DNA of 38,062 nt from an uncultured Sporosarcina sp. (lineage in GTDB: Bacteria > Bacillota > Bacilli > Bacillales_A > Planococcaceae): NCBI GenBank assembly GCA_947644645.1, contig CANSAF010000024.1, positions 1-38,062 of the forward strand, given 5' to 3'. Below are positions 1 through 6,872 of this stretch, in pieces; within the stretch, counting starts at the first letter, position 1; every line of letters begins with the position of its first letter. The translations under genes were made by a program, and so were the position numbers. The notes under the pieces are model-generated. The model searched no databases and had not been told where the DNA came from. It was given only the letters and a program-made list of their open reading frames with translations.

Positions 1-14
1 AAGGAGCGATTAAA

Positions 15-1205
15 GTGGAACGAGTCGTTGGAACAGTTGCGAGAGGTCTTCGTTGTCCAATTATTAACGAAGGCGATCAAATCGAAGAAATCGTTGTAGA
101 TAGTGTGTTAAAGGCCGCTGAAGTTGAAAATTTACAAGTGAATGACAAAGACATTGTTGCGATTACAGAATCGATCGTTGCACGTGCACAAGGAAACTAC
201 GCAACAATTGACCACATTGCAAAAGATGTAACAGCAAAATTTGGTGAGGATACAATTGGTGTTATTTTTCCAATCCTAAGTCGAAATCGTTTTGGAAACT
301 GCCTACGTGGAATTGCAAAAGGCGCGAAAAAACTTGTGATTATGCTAAGTTATCCTTCTGATGAAGTTGGAAACCACTTAGTGGATTTGGATACGCTCGA
401 TGAAAAAGGCATCAACCCTTGGGTAGACGTTTTAACTGAAGAAGAATTCCGTGGACATTTCGGTATTAATAAACATGCGTTCACTGGTATTGATTATATC
501 GAATACTATAAATCACTAGCTGCTGAGTTTAACACAGAATGTGAAATCATTTTCTCAAATAAACCTGAAACAATTTTAGATTACACGAAAAGTGTTTTAG
601 CTTGTGATGTTCATTCACGCAAGAGAACGAAAAGAATTTTACAAGCAAAAGGTGTAGAAAAGATTTTCACATTAGATGATATTTTGACGGAATCAATTGA
701 CGGTAGTGGTTATAATAAAGAATTTGGTCTACTTGGTTCAAACACATCAACAGACGATGGAATGAAACTTTTCCCACGTGATTGCCAACCAGTTGTTGAT
801 AAAATTCAAGAGATGCTAAAAGAGCAAACTGGTAAAACAGTTGAAGTAATGGTTTATGGAGATGGCGCTTTCAAAGACCCTGTAGGGAAAATTTGGGAAC
901 TTGCAGATCCAGTCGTTTCACCAGCTTATACAACTGGCCTTAACGGGACACCAAATGAAATTAAATTAAAATATTTAGCAGATAATAATTTCTCACATTT
1001 ACGTGGTGATGATTTGAAAAAGGCAATTTCAGAGTTTATCGATACAAGAGAAGACGAATTGATCGATTCTTTAGCTTCTCAAGGTACAACTCCTAGAAAA
1101 CTAACGGATTTAATCGGTTCTTTAGCTGACTTAACATCTGGTAGTGGCGATAAAGGAACACCTATCGTCTTTATTCAAGGATACTTTGATAACTTTACTA
1201 AATAA
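15..1205 (+). CDS. CofE-like coenzyme F420-0:L-glutamate ligase family protein
   Basis: The 396-residue protein belongs to the F420-0:gamma-glutamyl ligase (CofE) superfamily, whose archaeal and actinobacterial members add glutamate to coenzyme F420 using GTP. Family-like segments are the N-terminal ARGLRCPIINEGD, the DIVAITESIVARAQGNY block near residues 45-61, SNTSTDDGMKLFPRDC near 240-255 and YGDGAFKDPVGKIWE near 280-294. At 396 residues it is clearly longer than classical CofE (about 250). The start is GTG, with AAGGAG at positions 1-6 just inside the window edge, 8 nt upstream. It stands alone before a strong terminator. Bacillales normally make no F420, so the substrate is probably another acid or peptide-like acceptor; that part is inference. 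Confidence 0.75.
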   Translation: MERVVGTVARGLRCPIINEGDQIEEIVVDSVLKAAEVENLQVNDKDIVAITESIVARAQGNYATIDHIAKDVTAKFGEDTIGVIFPILSRNRFGNCLRGIAKGAKKLVIMLSYPSDEVGNHLVDLDTLDEKGINPWVDVLTEEEFRGHFGINKHAFTGIDYIEYYKSLAAEFNTECEIIFSNKPETILDYTKSVLACDVHSRKRTKRILQAKGVEKIFTLDDILTESIDGSGYNKEFGLLGSNTSTDDGMKLFPRDCQPVVDKIQEMLKEQTGKTVEVMVYGDGAFKDPVGKIWELADPVVSPAYTTGLNGTPNEIKLKYLADNNFSHLRGDDLKKAISEFIDTREDELIDSLASQGTTPRKLTDLIGSLADLTSGSGDKGTPIVFIQGYFDNFTK

Positions 1206-1206
1206 G

Positions 1207-1249
1207 GAGCTGTTCCCTAAAGTTTAAACTTTAGGGGACGCTCTTTTTT
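1207..1249 (+). terminator. Rho-independent terminator of the CofE-like gene
   Basis: A long stem begins right after the stop codon. Arms GAGC and GCTC enclose CCCTAAAGTTT paired with AAACTTTAGGG, and a run of six T follows. Confidence 0.85.
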
Positions 1250-1285
1250 GATTTTGGAGCGATTATGCTGTCATTTAGATGAAAT

Positions 1286-1390
1286 TCAGTGCTTACAGTC
1301 GAGTTTTCAGTGCTTGACCATGATATGTCAGTGCCTTGAGCGTAATTTTAAGTGCCCCACGAAGAGTTGTCAGTGCCTTGATTTCAAGGT
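1286..1390. repeat. Five 21-bp-phased degenerate repeats, core TCAGTGCYT
   Basis: The motif TCAGTGC (once TAAGTGC) starts at 1286, 1307, 1328, 1349 and 1370, exactly 21 bp apart each time. About 9 bp of each unit is conserved and the remaining 12 bp varies, although the last bases tend to be T-rich. The array lies between the terminator of the CofE-like gene and pgeF. It contains no credible ORF. Apart from a few AT-rich promoter-like words before pgeF, I see nothing else in 1250-1508. Confidence 0.8.
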
Positions 1391-1508
1391 AATACATTAT
1401 AAGTCATTTTCTTGTGCTGGATTATAGTAGATCAGCACTCCTAACTAGAAATTTGTTGATTCATATACATTTTAAATCGCATCCTGTATATTAAAAATAG
1501 GTGATGAC

Positions 1509-2270
1509 ATGAAGAATAAACAGTATTTTTCGAATACGGATTATCTTGCTGGAACAACTTTGAAAAATGATGAAGTGCCTGAACAGAATAATATGGCTTT
1601 ACATGTTTGTGAAAATGAAGAAATCATCCTCCAAAATCGGATGAAACTGGCAAGCGAACTAGGTGAACCACTTACTCATTTTGTATGTGCCAATCAAACA
1701 CATAGCGCTAATTTTTATCATGTGACAAAGCAAGATTTAGGACGCGGCGCAACGGATTTAGAAACTGCTATTCCAGACACAGATGCCTTATATACGTACG
1801 AACCAAATACCGTACTTTGCAGTTTTACAGCAGATTGTGTACCTGTCCTTTTTTATCATGAAACAAGCGGTTTAATTGGGGCTGTTCATTCGGGATGGCA
1901 AGGAACAGTGAAAGAGATTACACTAAAACTTTTTGAACATTTAAAGCGTGAAGAACAATGTCAACTAGATCAAATACACGTCCAAATTGGAATGGCTTTA
2001 AGCCAAGATAAGTTTGAAGTGGATGAAGATGTTTATTTAAAATTTAAAGCACTTGGTTACGCAGATGACTGGATGTATTTTAATGAAAAGACCAATAAAT
2101 ATCATATCGACAATCAACAAGTTGTGAAAAAGCAATGTGAAATCGCTGGGATTCCAAGTGAACAAATTGTAGTGGATCCGACTTGTACATTTACTTCTGA
2201 AGAAGGTTTTTCTTACAGACAAGACCGTAAATGTGGTAGACATGTCAGTTATATTTTACGAAAGAAATGA
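1509..2270 (+). CDS. pgeF: Peptidoglycan editing factor PgeF (YfiH/YlmD laccase-domain family)
   Basis: A 253-residue member of the DUF152/laccase-domain family. Characterised relatives either act on purine nucleosides or correct misincorporated L-Ser in the peptidoglycan stem peptide. The family's metal-binding residues are present: NQTHSANF (His65), FTADCVPVLF (Cys110) and GAVHSGWQGT (His127). Length fits the family. The ATG follows a modest AGGTGAT ribosome site. The gene is 9 nt upstream of the acetyltransferase gene, so the two are probably co-transcribed. In B. subtilis the homologue ylmD sits in the division cluster, so this location is different. Which of the two proposed activities dominates here cannot be told from sequence. 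Confidence 0.88.
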   Translation: MKNKQYFSNTDYLAGTTLKNDEVPEQNNMALHVCENEEIILQNRMKLASELGEPLTHFVCANQTHSANFYHVTKQDLGRGATDLETAIPDTDALYTYEPNTVLCSFTADCVPVLFYHETSGLIGAVHSGWQGTVKEITLKLFEHLKREEQCQLDQIHVQIGMALSQDKFEVDEDVYLKFKALGYADDWMYFNEKTNKYHIDNQQVVKKQCEIAGIPSEQIVVDPTCTFTSEEGFSYRQDRKCGRHVSYILRKK

Positions 2271-2279
2271 GATGAGGAA

Positions 2280-2711
2280 ATGACAGTCAAAAAAATTACA
2301 ACAGAGCAACAACTAGAAGAAGCTTTTGTTATTCGAAAAGCTGTATTTGTCGAGGAACAACATGTACCACTGGTCGATGAATTTGACGAGTACGACCATG
2401 TGGATGCAGAATGTAATCATATCCTTGTTTATCATGAAAATAAACCTGTTGGAACAGGACGTCTACGAGTCGTAGATCATGAAGGGAAACTTGAAAGAAT
2501 TTGTCTGCTTGAAAATGTTCGATCTTTAGGACTTGGTAAAGTGATTATCGAAGCTTTGGAAGATATTGCGAAAGAACAGCATATCAAAAAAGTAAAGCTC
2601 CACGGACAAACGCATGCAGAAGGTTTTTATCAAAAATTAGGTTATGAAACGGCGTCCGATGTCTTTATGGAAGATGGCATTCCACATGTTTTAATGACAA
2701 AAACTTTTTAA
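2280..2711 (+). CDS. GNAT family N-acetyltransferase (YjcF-like)
   Basis: A 143-residue GNAT acyltransferase closely resembling B. subtilis YjcF. The N-terminal RKAVFVEEQHVP and the acetyl-CoA pyrophosphate-binding segment RSLGLGK (residues 81-87), preceded by LERICLL, are characteristic. A C-terminal FYQKLGYE strand-turn also fits the fold. The acceptor substrate is unknown. The ATG overlaps the tail of a GATGAGG ribosome site placed directly after the pgeF stop codon, which supports translational coupling. The small CxxxC gene follows after 13 nt, so these three genes probably form one transcript ending at the 2898-2934 hairpin. Confidence 0.85.
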   Translation: MTVKKITTEQQLEEAFVIRKAVFVEEQHVPLVDEFDEYDHVDAECNHILVYHENKPVGTGRLRVVDHEGKLERICLLENVRSLGLGKVIIEALEDIAKEQHIKKVKLHGQTHAEGFYQKLGYETASDVFMEDGIPHVLMTKTF

Positions 2712-2724
2712 GGGGGCTATCCGA

Positions 2725-2886
2725 ATGCAGTGTGGCTCTAAATGTTTTCGCGTTGAGGTAGAAATGAACGGCGAGCAAAAAGAAGAAATTGTACGCGCGA
2801 GAACTTCCGTAAATGCGAGAAAAGTAATCCGAGAAAAATACGGAAAAGAAGTCTCCATTCTCTCCGCGGTAGAAGATAAAAAATAA
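2725..2886 (+). CDS. Small 53-residue protein with N-terminal CGSKC motif
   Basis: This short gene starts at an ATG 8 nt after a strong AGGGGG ribosome site and ends at TAA 2884-2886. The protein opens MQCGSKCFRVEVEM, with two cysteines four residues apart, and continues as a highly charged chain (KEEIVRARTSVNARKVIREK) ending SILSAVEDKK. It has no signal peptide or membrane segment. Codon use matches its neighbours, the start is 13 nt after the acetyltransferase stop, and a terminator follows 11 nt after its own stop, so it looks like the last gene of the pgeF operon. The cysteine pair could bind a metal or form a disulfide. I do not recognise a family. Confidence 0.75.
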   Translation: MQCGSKCFRVEVEMNGEQKEEIVRARTSVNARKVIREKYGKEVSILSAVEDKK

Positions 2887-2897
2887 ATTTTATTATG

Positions 2898-2934
2898 AAA
2901 AGAAGTGCTGGTGGAAGATTTGGCACTTCTTTTT
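2898..2934 (+). terminator. Terminator between convergent genes
   Basis: Arms AAAAGAAGTGC and GCACTTCTTTT (11 bp) enclose a 14-nt loop and end in a T-run. The A-run on the other side means it may also end the convergent OsmC transcript. Confidence 0.8.
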
Positions 2935-2957
2935 GTGTGATCTTTCTTAGTAATTAC

Positions 2958-3404
2958 TTATTTTCTTTCCCATTTACTATTTACTTTCACGCCTGCGTCT
3001 ACAAGTAAATTAAATAATGGACATCTTTGTTCTACTTTTTCTTGTAACTCTTGTAATACCTCGTCTGACTCATCTGTAGAAATAATTATCTTAATTGCTA
3101 CTGTATCAAAGTATGTTTGTATACCTTCCACGCCTTGGAAGCCTCGAGGATCTAAATCCCCACTTGTTTTAAATTCTAGCTCCTGATAAGTTGCGCCTAT
3201 CTCTTTTGCAATAAAAGCTGTCATAATCGAAGTACAAGATGATAAAGCACCTAGAAAGTATTCTAATGGATTTGGTCCACTGTTTAATCCTCCAAGTCTT
3301 TCCGGTTCGTCAATGAAAAATGCGGGTAAATCTCTCACTTGTATACGATTTTTTAATTTTTCTTCCCATTTACCTTCAACTGATAATGTTACTTTTTTGC
3401 TCAT
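2958..3404 (-). CDS. OsmC family (organic hydroperoxide resistance) protein
   Basis: A 148-residue OsmC/Ohr-like thiol peroxidase, which reduces organic hydroperoxides in the cytoplasm. Both catalytic cysteines are visible: Cys57 in ALSSCTSIM and Cys128 in QRCPLFNLL. The GPNPLEYFLGAL segment before Cys57 is typical of the family. I place the start at the ATG (3402-3404) because GGAGG lies 8 nt upstream. A longer reading from GTG at 3431, which overlaps the Nudix stop as GTGA, has a poorer ribosome site. The gene is 23 nt after the Nudix hydrolase gene and is probably co-transcribed with it. Confidence 0.88.
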   Translation of the reverse strand: MSKKVTLSVEGKWEEKLKNRIQVRDLPAFFIDEPERLGGLNSGPNPLEYFLGALSSCTSIMTAFIAKEIGATYQELEFKTSGDLDPRGFQGVEGIQTYFDTVAIKIIISTDESDEVLQELQEKVEQRCPLFNLLVDAGVKVNSKWERK

Positions 3405-3427
3405 ATTATTAACCTCCGCTTTCCAAT

Positions 3428-4051
3428 TCACTTCTCCAACATCTCAATAAAATGCTTCAAAATTCTTGCTGTTAATCCCCAAATTGTATAATCTTTGTAA
3501 TCATAAAACCATTCTTCAATTGCGCGTGTTCCCCATTTATAGTCGGAACCGCCTGCAATTTTATCATACGGGAAATTCTCGTCTGGTGTTGGATGCATCG
3601 ATACTAAATGCATATATGGTTTATGATTTAATAACCATTTTAACGGAACGGTGAAAACTTCTTCGACTTCATCGCGATTATAGGCTGTTAGCGCAAGTGG
3701 ATCATCAATCGTGACAACAAAAGGGTAAACGACAAAAGTTGGCGAAGCAATATAAGGACTTAACGCGGCGAGCACGTCTATTTTTTTAATATCCACGCCT
3801 AATTCTTCATGCGTTTCACGAAGTGCTGCCGCAAGTGGAGATGCATCTGTCGGGTCAATTTTTCCACCTGGAAAACTAATATCGCCTGGTTGTTTTCTCA
3901 TTGAAAGTGCACGCACTTCAAATAATAGATGCCACTCACCTTCTATTTCAATTAAAGGAATTGTAATTGCAGAACGAAAAGCCGTTGTTTCACCAATAAA
4001 TAACGGCGATTGCCCTTCTTGTAGTTGTTCTTTTAAACGATCTAAAAACAT
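3428..4051 (-). CDS. Nudix hydrolase, CoA pyrophosphatase type (NudL/YeaB-like)
   Basis: A 207-residue Nudix hydrolase that by family hydrolyses CoA or related diphosphates. The upstream UPF0035-type signature LLFEVRALSMRKQPG runs into FPGGKID. The Nudix helix carries REThEELG (RET at 78-80, EELG at 82-85), with DASPLAAAL before it, as in NudL proteins. The ATG at 4051 is preferred: GGGGGGAA lies 6-7 nt upstream. The longer frame beginning at 4072 would place that ribosome site inside the coding region. It heads a likely two-gene transcript with the OsmC gene, which would pair nucleotide clean-up with peroxide defence. Confidence 0.85.
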   Translation of the reverse strand: MFLDRLKEQLQEGQSPLFIGETTAFRSAITIPLIEIEGEWHLLFEVRALSMRKQPGDISFPGGKIDPTDASPLAAALRETHEELGVDIKKIDVLAALSPYIASPTFVVYPFVVTIDDPLALTAYNRDEVEEVFTVPLKWLLNHKPYMHLVSMHPTPDENFPYDKIAGGSDYKWGTRAIEEWFYDYKDYTIWGLTARILKHFIEMLEK

Positions 4052-4144
4052 AAAGTTCCCCCCAGTTTCCATGCCTTGCTAGTTCTATCGTATCATTTTC
4101 TCTTCATCCAATAAAGAATATCAATTGACACCAACTTCACTTAA

Positions 4145-4173
4145 TTGAATATTACAACAAGTTTTTATATAAT
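4145..4173 (+). promoter_or_regulatory. Sigma-A promoter of the amphi-Trp gene
   Basis: TTGAAT (4145-4150), a 17-bp spacer and TATAAT (4168-4173). An overlapping alternative is TTGACA at 4125-4130 with AATATT at 4148-4153, also spaced by 17 bp. Confidence 0.6.
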
Positions 4174-4203
4174 TAAACTATAAGATTAATGGGGGTGTTA
4201 GAA

Positions 4204-4479
4204 TTGACAAGTGGACAAAGACGTCCAAAAGAAGTATTAATTGATTTTGAAGAAAAAATGTCATTAGCGAATGCAGCCGCTTATTTTGAATCGATTTCAA
4301 GAAAATTAAAAGAAGAAGGGTCTTTCACTCTAAATTTGAATGGAAAAACAGTTGAAATTAAACCATCCTCGAGCGTTGAATTAGAGATTAAAGTTGAAAA
4401 AGAAAATGATAAACATAAATTTGAAATGGAACTTGAATGGGTAGAGGGACAAGATGACCAGACATTAACGATTGATTGA
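4204..4479 (+). CDS. amphi-Trp domain-containing small protein
   Basis: A 91-residue soluble protein that resembles the amphi-Trp domain family, whose function is not established. It starts TSGQRRPKEVLIDFEEKMS, is rich in Lys and Glu, and ends in an alternating hydrophobic strand containing ELEWVEG with a single Trp. No signal peptide or membrane segment is present. I choose TTG at 4204 because GGGGGTG at 4191-4197 is a good ribosome site with about 7-nt spacing. The ATG at 4189 would lie upstream of that site. The gene is monocistronic, with its own promoter and a terminator shared with pbuE. Confidence 0.7.
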   Translation: MTSGQRRPKEVLIDFEEKMSLANAAAYFESISRKLKEEGSFTLNLNGKTVEIKPSSSVELEIKVEKENDKHKFEMELEWVEGQDDQTLTID

Positions 4480-4511
4480 ATGGGGAAATCCTCCCCATCC
4501 AATCATTTTTT
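4474..4511 (+). terminator. Terminator between convergent amphi-Trp and pbuE genes
   Basis: The hairpin GATTG-ATGGGGA paired with TCCCCAT-CAATC overlaps the stop codon region. It is followed by six T on the plus strand. Confidence 0.75.
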
Positions 4512-5658
4512 AATTTCTAGAAATAGAATATATCGCAAAAAGTAATGCGACTACCACAATTCCACTTCCCCAAAAAGCCATGCTTGCAATGTTTCCTGTT
4601 TGCATGAATACAAGACCGCCAATTCCGGAACCCAGTGAAATCCCGATTTGTAGTGCAGAGTTATTGAAACTTTGTTGAATCGCTGCTGTTTCTGGGTCAA
4701 TTTCAATTAAATAACTTTGTTGCGCAGGGGATAGAGCCCAACTCAGTGCACCCCAAATCATCATGACTGGAATAAATACAATTAGTGAAAACGTCGTAAA
4801 CGGCAAGACAGCCATTGAAATTGCAAAAGCACTTAAGACAATTAAAATACTTTTTCTCGGACCAATTTTATCGGAAAGTGCACCGCCAAATGCCCCTCCA
4901 CTTACCGCCGCAATTCCAAAAGCAAAGTAAATACCACTAATCCACGTCGAACTCAGTTGAAGATTCGTTTCTAAAAATGGTGTGAAATAAGCATACAATG
5001 TAAAATGCCCAGCCAACATCAAAAGAGTTGCCAAATGTGCGCCCATCAATTTTCCACTTCTCAACGTACGGATTTGCTGTGTTAAAGGAACCATCTTTTC
5101 TCCCGGTATCTCTTCTAAATAAAGATAAATTAATAACATAGATCCAATTGAAAGAAGAGCAATTCCTAAAAATAAAACCCGCCAACCAAATAAATCAGCA
5201 ATCAAAATGCCAACCGGAACACCCAACACTAAAGACGAGCTAATCCCCATATAAACGAATCCTAAAGCTTTTGCTTGCTGTGTCGGTTGAACAATTTTGA
5301 CTGCAATCGTTAATGATAATACGACAACAAGCGCTGTACTCATTGCTGTAATTACTCTTGCAATCATCATAAAGGTAAAATTCGGACTGAAAAAAGTCAT
5401 CATATTTCCTAAGAAAAAAACAAATAAAGAAATTAAATATAATTTTTTCCGCTCTACTTTACTTGTAGCCACAAGTAAAATCGGTCCTGCAATCGCATAA
5501 ATTAAAGCAAATATGGTAATTAATTGACCCGCTGTTCCAATTGAAATCGAAAACTCTTCCGCAATTGTTGGCAAAACCCCTCCGACAATTAATTCAACCA
5601 ATCCCACCGCAACAGTCGCCAATGCTAAAATATAAATCCTGAAATTCACTTGTTTCAT
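4510..5658 (-). CDS. pbuE: PbuE-like purine (hypoxanthine/adenine) efflux MFS transporter
   Basis: A 382-residue, about 12-helix major facilitator that closely matches B. subtilis PbuE (YdhL), an exporter of purine bases and analogues. It has the N-terminal VAVGLVELIVGGVLP helix, a TSKVERKKLYL loop 2-3, and the late helices IWGALSWALSPAQQSYL. The assignment does not rest on fold alone: directly upstream is an adenine-type purine riboswitch of the same architecture as that of B. subtilis pbuE. The ATG has a GAGAGGATG region upstream as ribosome site. It is a single-gene unit, convergent with the amphi-Trp gene and downstream of the nadCA terminator. Confidence 0.9.
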   Translation of the reverse strand: MKQVNFRIYILALATVAVGLVELIVGGVLPTIAEEFSISIGTAGQLITIFALIYAIAGPILLVATSKVERKKLYLISLFVFFLGNMMTFFSPNFTFMMIARVITAMSTALVVVLSLTIAVKIVQPTQQAKALGFVYMGISSSLVLGVPVGILIADLFGWRVLFLGIALLSIGSMLLIYLYLEEIPGEKMVPLTQQIRTLRSGKLMGAHLATLLMLAGHFTLYAYFTPFLETNLQLSSTWISGIYFAFGIAAVSGGAFGGALSDKIGPRKSILIVLSAFAISMAVLPFTTFSLIVFIPVMMIWGALSWALSPAQQSYLIEIDPETAAIQQSFNNSALQIGISLGSGIGGLVFMQTGNIASMAFWGSGIVVVALLFAIYSISRN

Positions 5659-5689
5659 CCTCTCTCATATACCTAGAAGATTTACAGAT

Positions 5690-5800
5690 AACAAAAAAAC
5701 CTGATTACAAAAAATGAAAGTTGTCATTTTCTGTAATCAGGATATTTAAGGCTCCTGGTAGAAACCCTTTAGCCGTATTCTAAAGGTTATACAGTACAAT
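5690..5800 (-). promoter_or_regulatory. Adenine (purine-class) riboswitch with intrinsic terminator, pbuE leader
   Basis: On the minus strand the aptamer runs from about 5794 to 5731. P1 is CTGTA/TACAG, followed by the conserved TATAACC, a P2 arm CCTTTAG/CTAAAGG, GTTTCTACC, and P3 AGG/CCT around AGCCTTAAATA. It closes with TGATTACA, where U replaces the C of guanine riboswitches, so adenine is predicted. The terminator CCTGATTACA.../...TGTAATCAGG with seven U (5741-5693) reuses the 3' aptamer strand. In the pbuE paradigm adenine binding therefore prevents termination and turns the gene on. Confidence 0.93.
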
Positions 5801-5816
5801 ATTCTTCTAAAAAATT

Positions 5817-5845
5817 ATATTACTATGTTCACCTTTATTTTTCAA
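5817..5845 (-). promoter_or_regulatory. Sigma-A promoter of the riboswitch-pbuE transcript
   Basis: On the minus strand TTGAAA (5845-5840), a 17-bp spacer, and TAATAT (5822-5817). This places the start about 10 nt before the aptamer. Confidence 0.65.
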
Positions 5846-5850
5846 GTGCA

Positions 5851-5901
5851 AATAAAATAGCTGTCTAGGAAGTCCAATTTGTAGACTTTCTGGACAGCTT
5901 T
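5851..5901 (-). terminator. Terminator of nadCA
   Basis: On the minus strand AGCTGTCCAGAAAGTC pairs imperfectly with GGACTTCCTAGACAGCT, and ATTTTATTT follows. It shares the AGAAAGTCTA core seen in three other terminators of this window. Confidence 0.75.
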
Positions 5902-5911
5902 GAAAACAAGT

Positions 5912-6871
5912 TTATCCAATCGCGACCATACGATCAATCGACAGTTTGGCTTTTTCTCTGATGTCTTCTGGAACAGTAATCTCTGGTTGATTATTCTTTA
6001 GGGCTGCGAGGACTTTTTCGAGTGTTATCATTTTCATAAATGGACACACTGCTTCGGGATTAGCCGCTACAAAGTGCTTTTCTGGATTTTGTTTTTCCAT
6101 TTGATGAATGATTCCGACTTCCGTTGCGACAATAAATTCTTCAGCCGTTGAGATTTTAGACTGCTTTAGCATATTACCTGTCGATAAAATATGCGTCTTT
6201 TCTTCAGGTAAAATCCCTTCAGACTTTAAATACATGCTCGATGTTGAACAACCACATTCCGGGTGAATCAATAATTCTGCCTCTGGATGTTCAGCAAGTA
6301 CTTCATCCACTTGTCCAGCTTTAATCCCCGCATGGACATGACATTCGCCCATCCAAATATGCATATTTTCGCGTCCTGTTTCATTCTTTACAAATTCCCC
6401 AAGAAACATATCTGGTAAAAAAAGAATTTCTTGCTCTTCGGGAATCGACTTCACGATTTCTACAGCATTTGAAGATGTGCAGCAATAATCAGTCTCCGCC
6501 TTCACTTCAGCAGTTGTATTCACGTAAGACACAACAACAGCGTCTGGATATTCTTTTTTCCATTCGCGTAATTGTTCAGCAGTAATTGAGTCTGCCAATG
6601 AACAGCCCGCCTCTAAATCTGGTAGTAATACAGTCTTTTCTGGATTTAAAATAGCAGCCGTTTCCGCCATAAAATGAACCCCACAAAACACAATCACATC
6701 TGCCGTTGTTTCTTCAGCCGCTCTTGCAAGTGCCAAGGAATCTCCAAGTACATCCGCAATATCTTGAATTTCCGGCAACTGATAATTATGTGCAAGCAAA
6801 ATAGCATTTCGCTTCTTCTTCCATTTTTCAATCTCCGCGATTAAACTTTTTTTCTCTTCTGCTAGTACCAT
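5912..6871 (-). CDS. nadA: Quinolinate synthase NadA
   Basis: A 319-residue quinolinate synthase, which condenses iminoaspartate with dihydroxyacetone phosphate in de novo NAD synthesis. The [4Fe-4S] ligands appear as Cys90 (LEAGCSLAD), Cys177 (GECHVHAG) and Cys276 (AVCPFMK). AHNYQLPEIQDIAD near residues 27-40 and HPECGCS near 203-209 are family blocks. The start is the ATG at 6871, one base after the nadC stop (TAAAATG), with GAGGGGG inside the nadC tail as ribosome site. A TTG at 6889 would overlap that site. The arrangement means tight translational coupling to nadC. No nadB (L-aspartate oxidase) is adjacent. Confidence 0.95.
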   Translation of the reverse strand: MVLAEEKKSLIAEIEKWKKKRNAILLAHNYQLPEIQDIADVLGDSLALARAAEETTADVIVFCGVHFMAETAAILNPEKTVLLPDLEAGCSLADSITAEQLREWKKEYPDAVVVSYVNTTAEVKAETDYCCTSSNAVEIVKSIPEEQEILFLPDMFLGEFVKNETGRENMHIWMGECHVHAGIKAGQVDEVLAEHPEAELLIHPECGCSTSSMYLKSEGILPEEKTHILSTGNMLKQSKISTAEEFIVATEVGIIHQMEKQNPEKHFVAANPEAVCPFMKMITLEKVLAALKNNQPEITVPEDIREKAKLSIDRMVAIG

Positions 6872-6872
6872 T

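Noticed and set aside
2738-2926. 62-codon minus-strand frame opposite the small CxxxC gene
   Set aside because: It lies antisense to a better-supported ORF and through a terminator, with no ribosome site.
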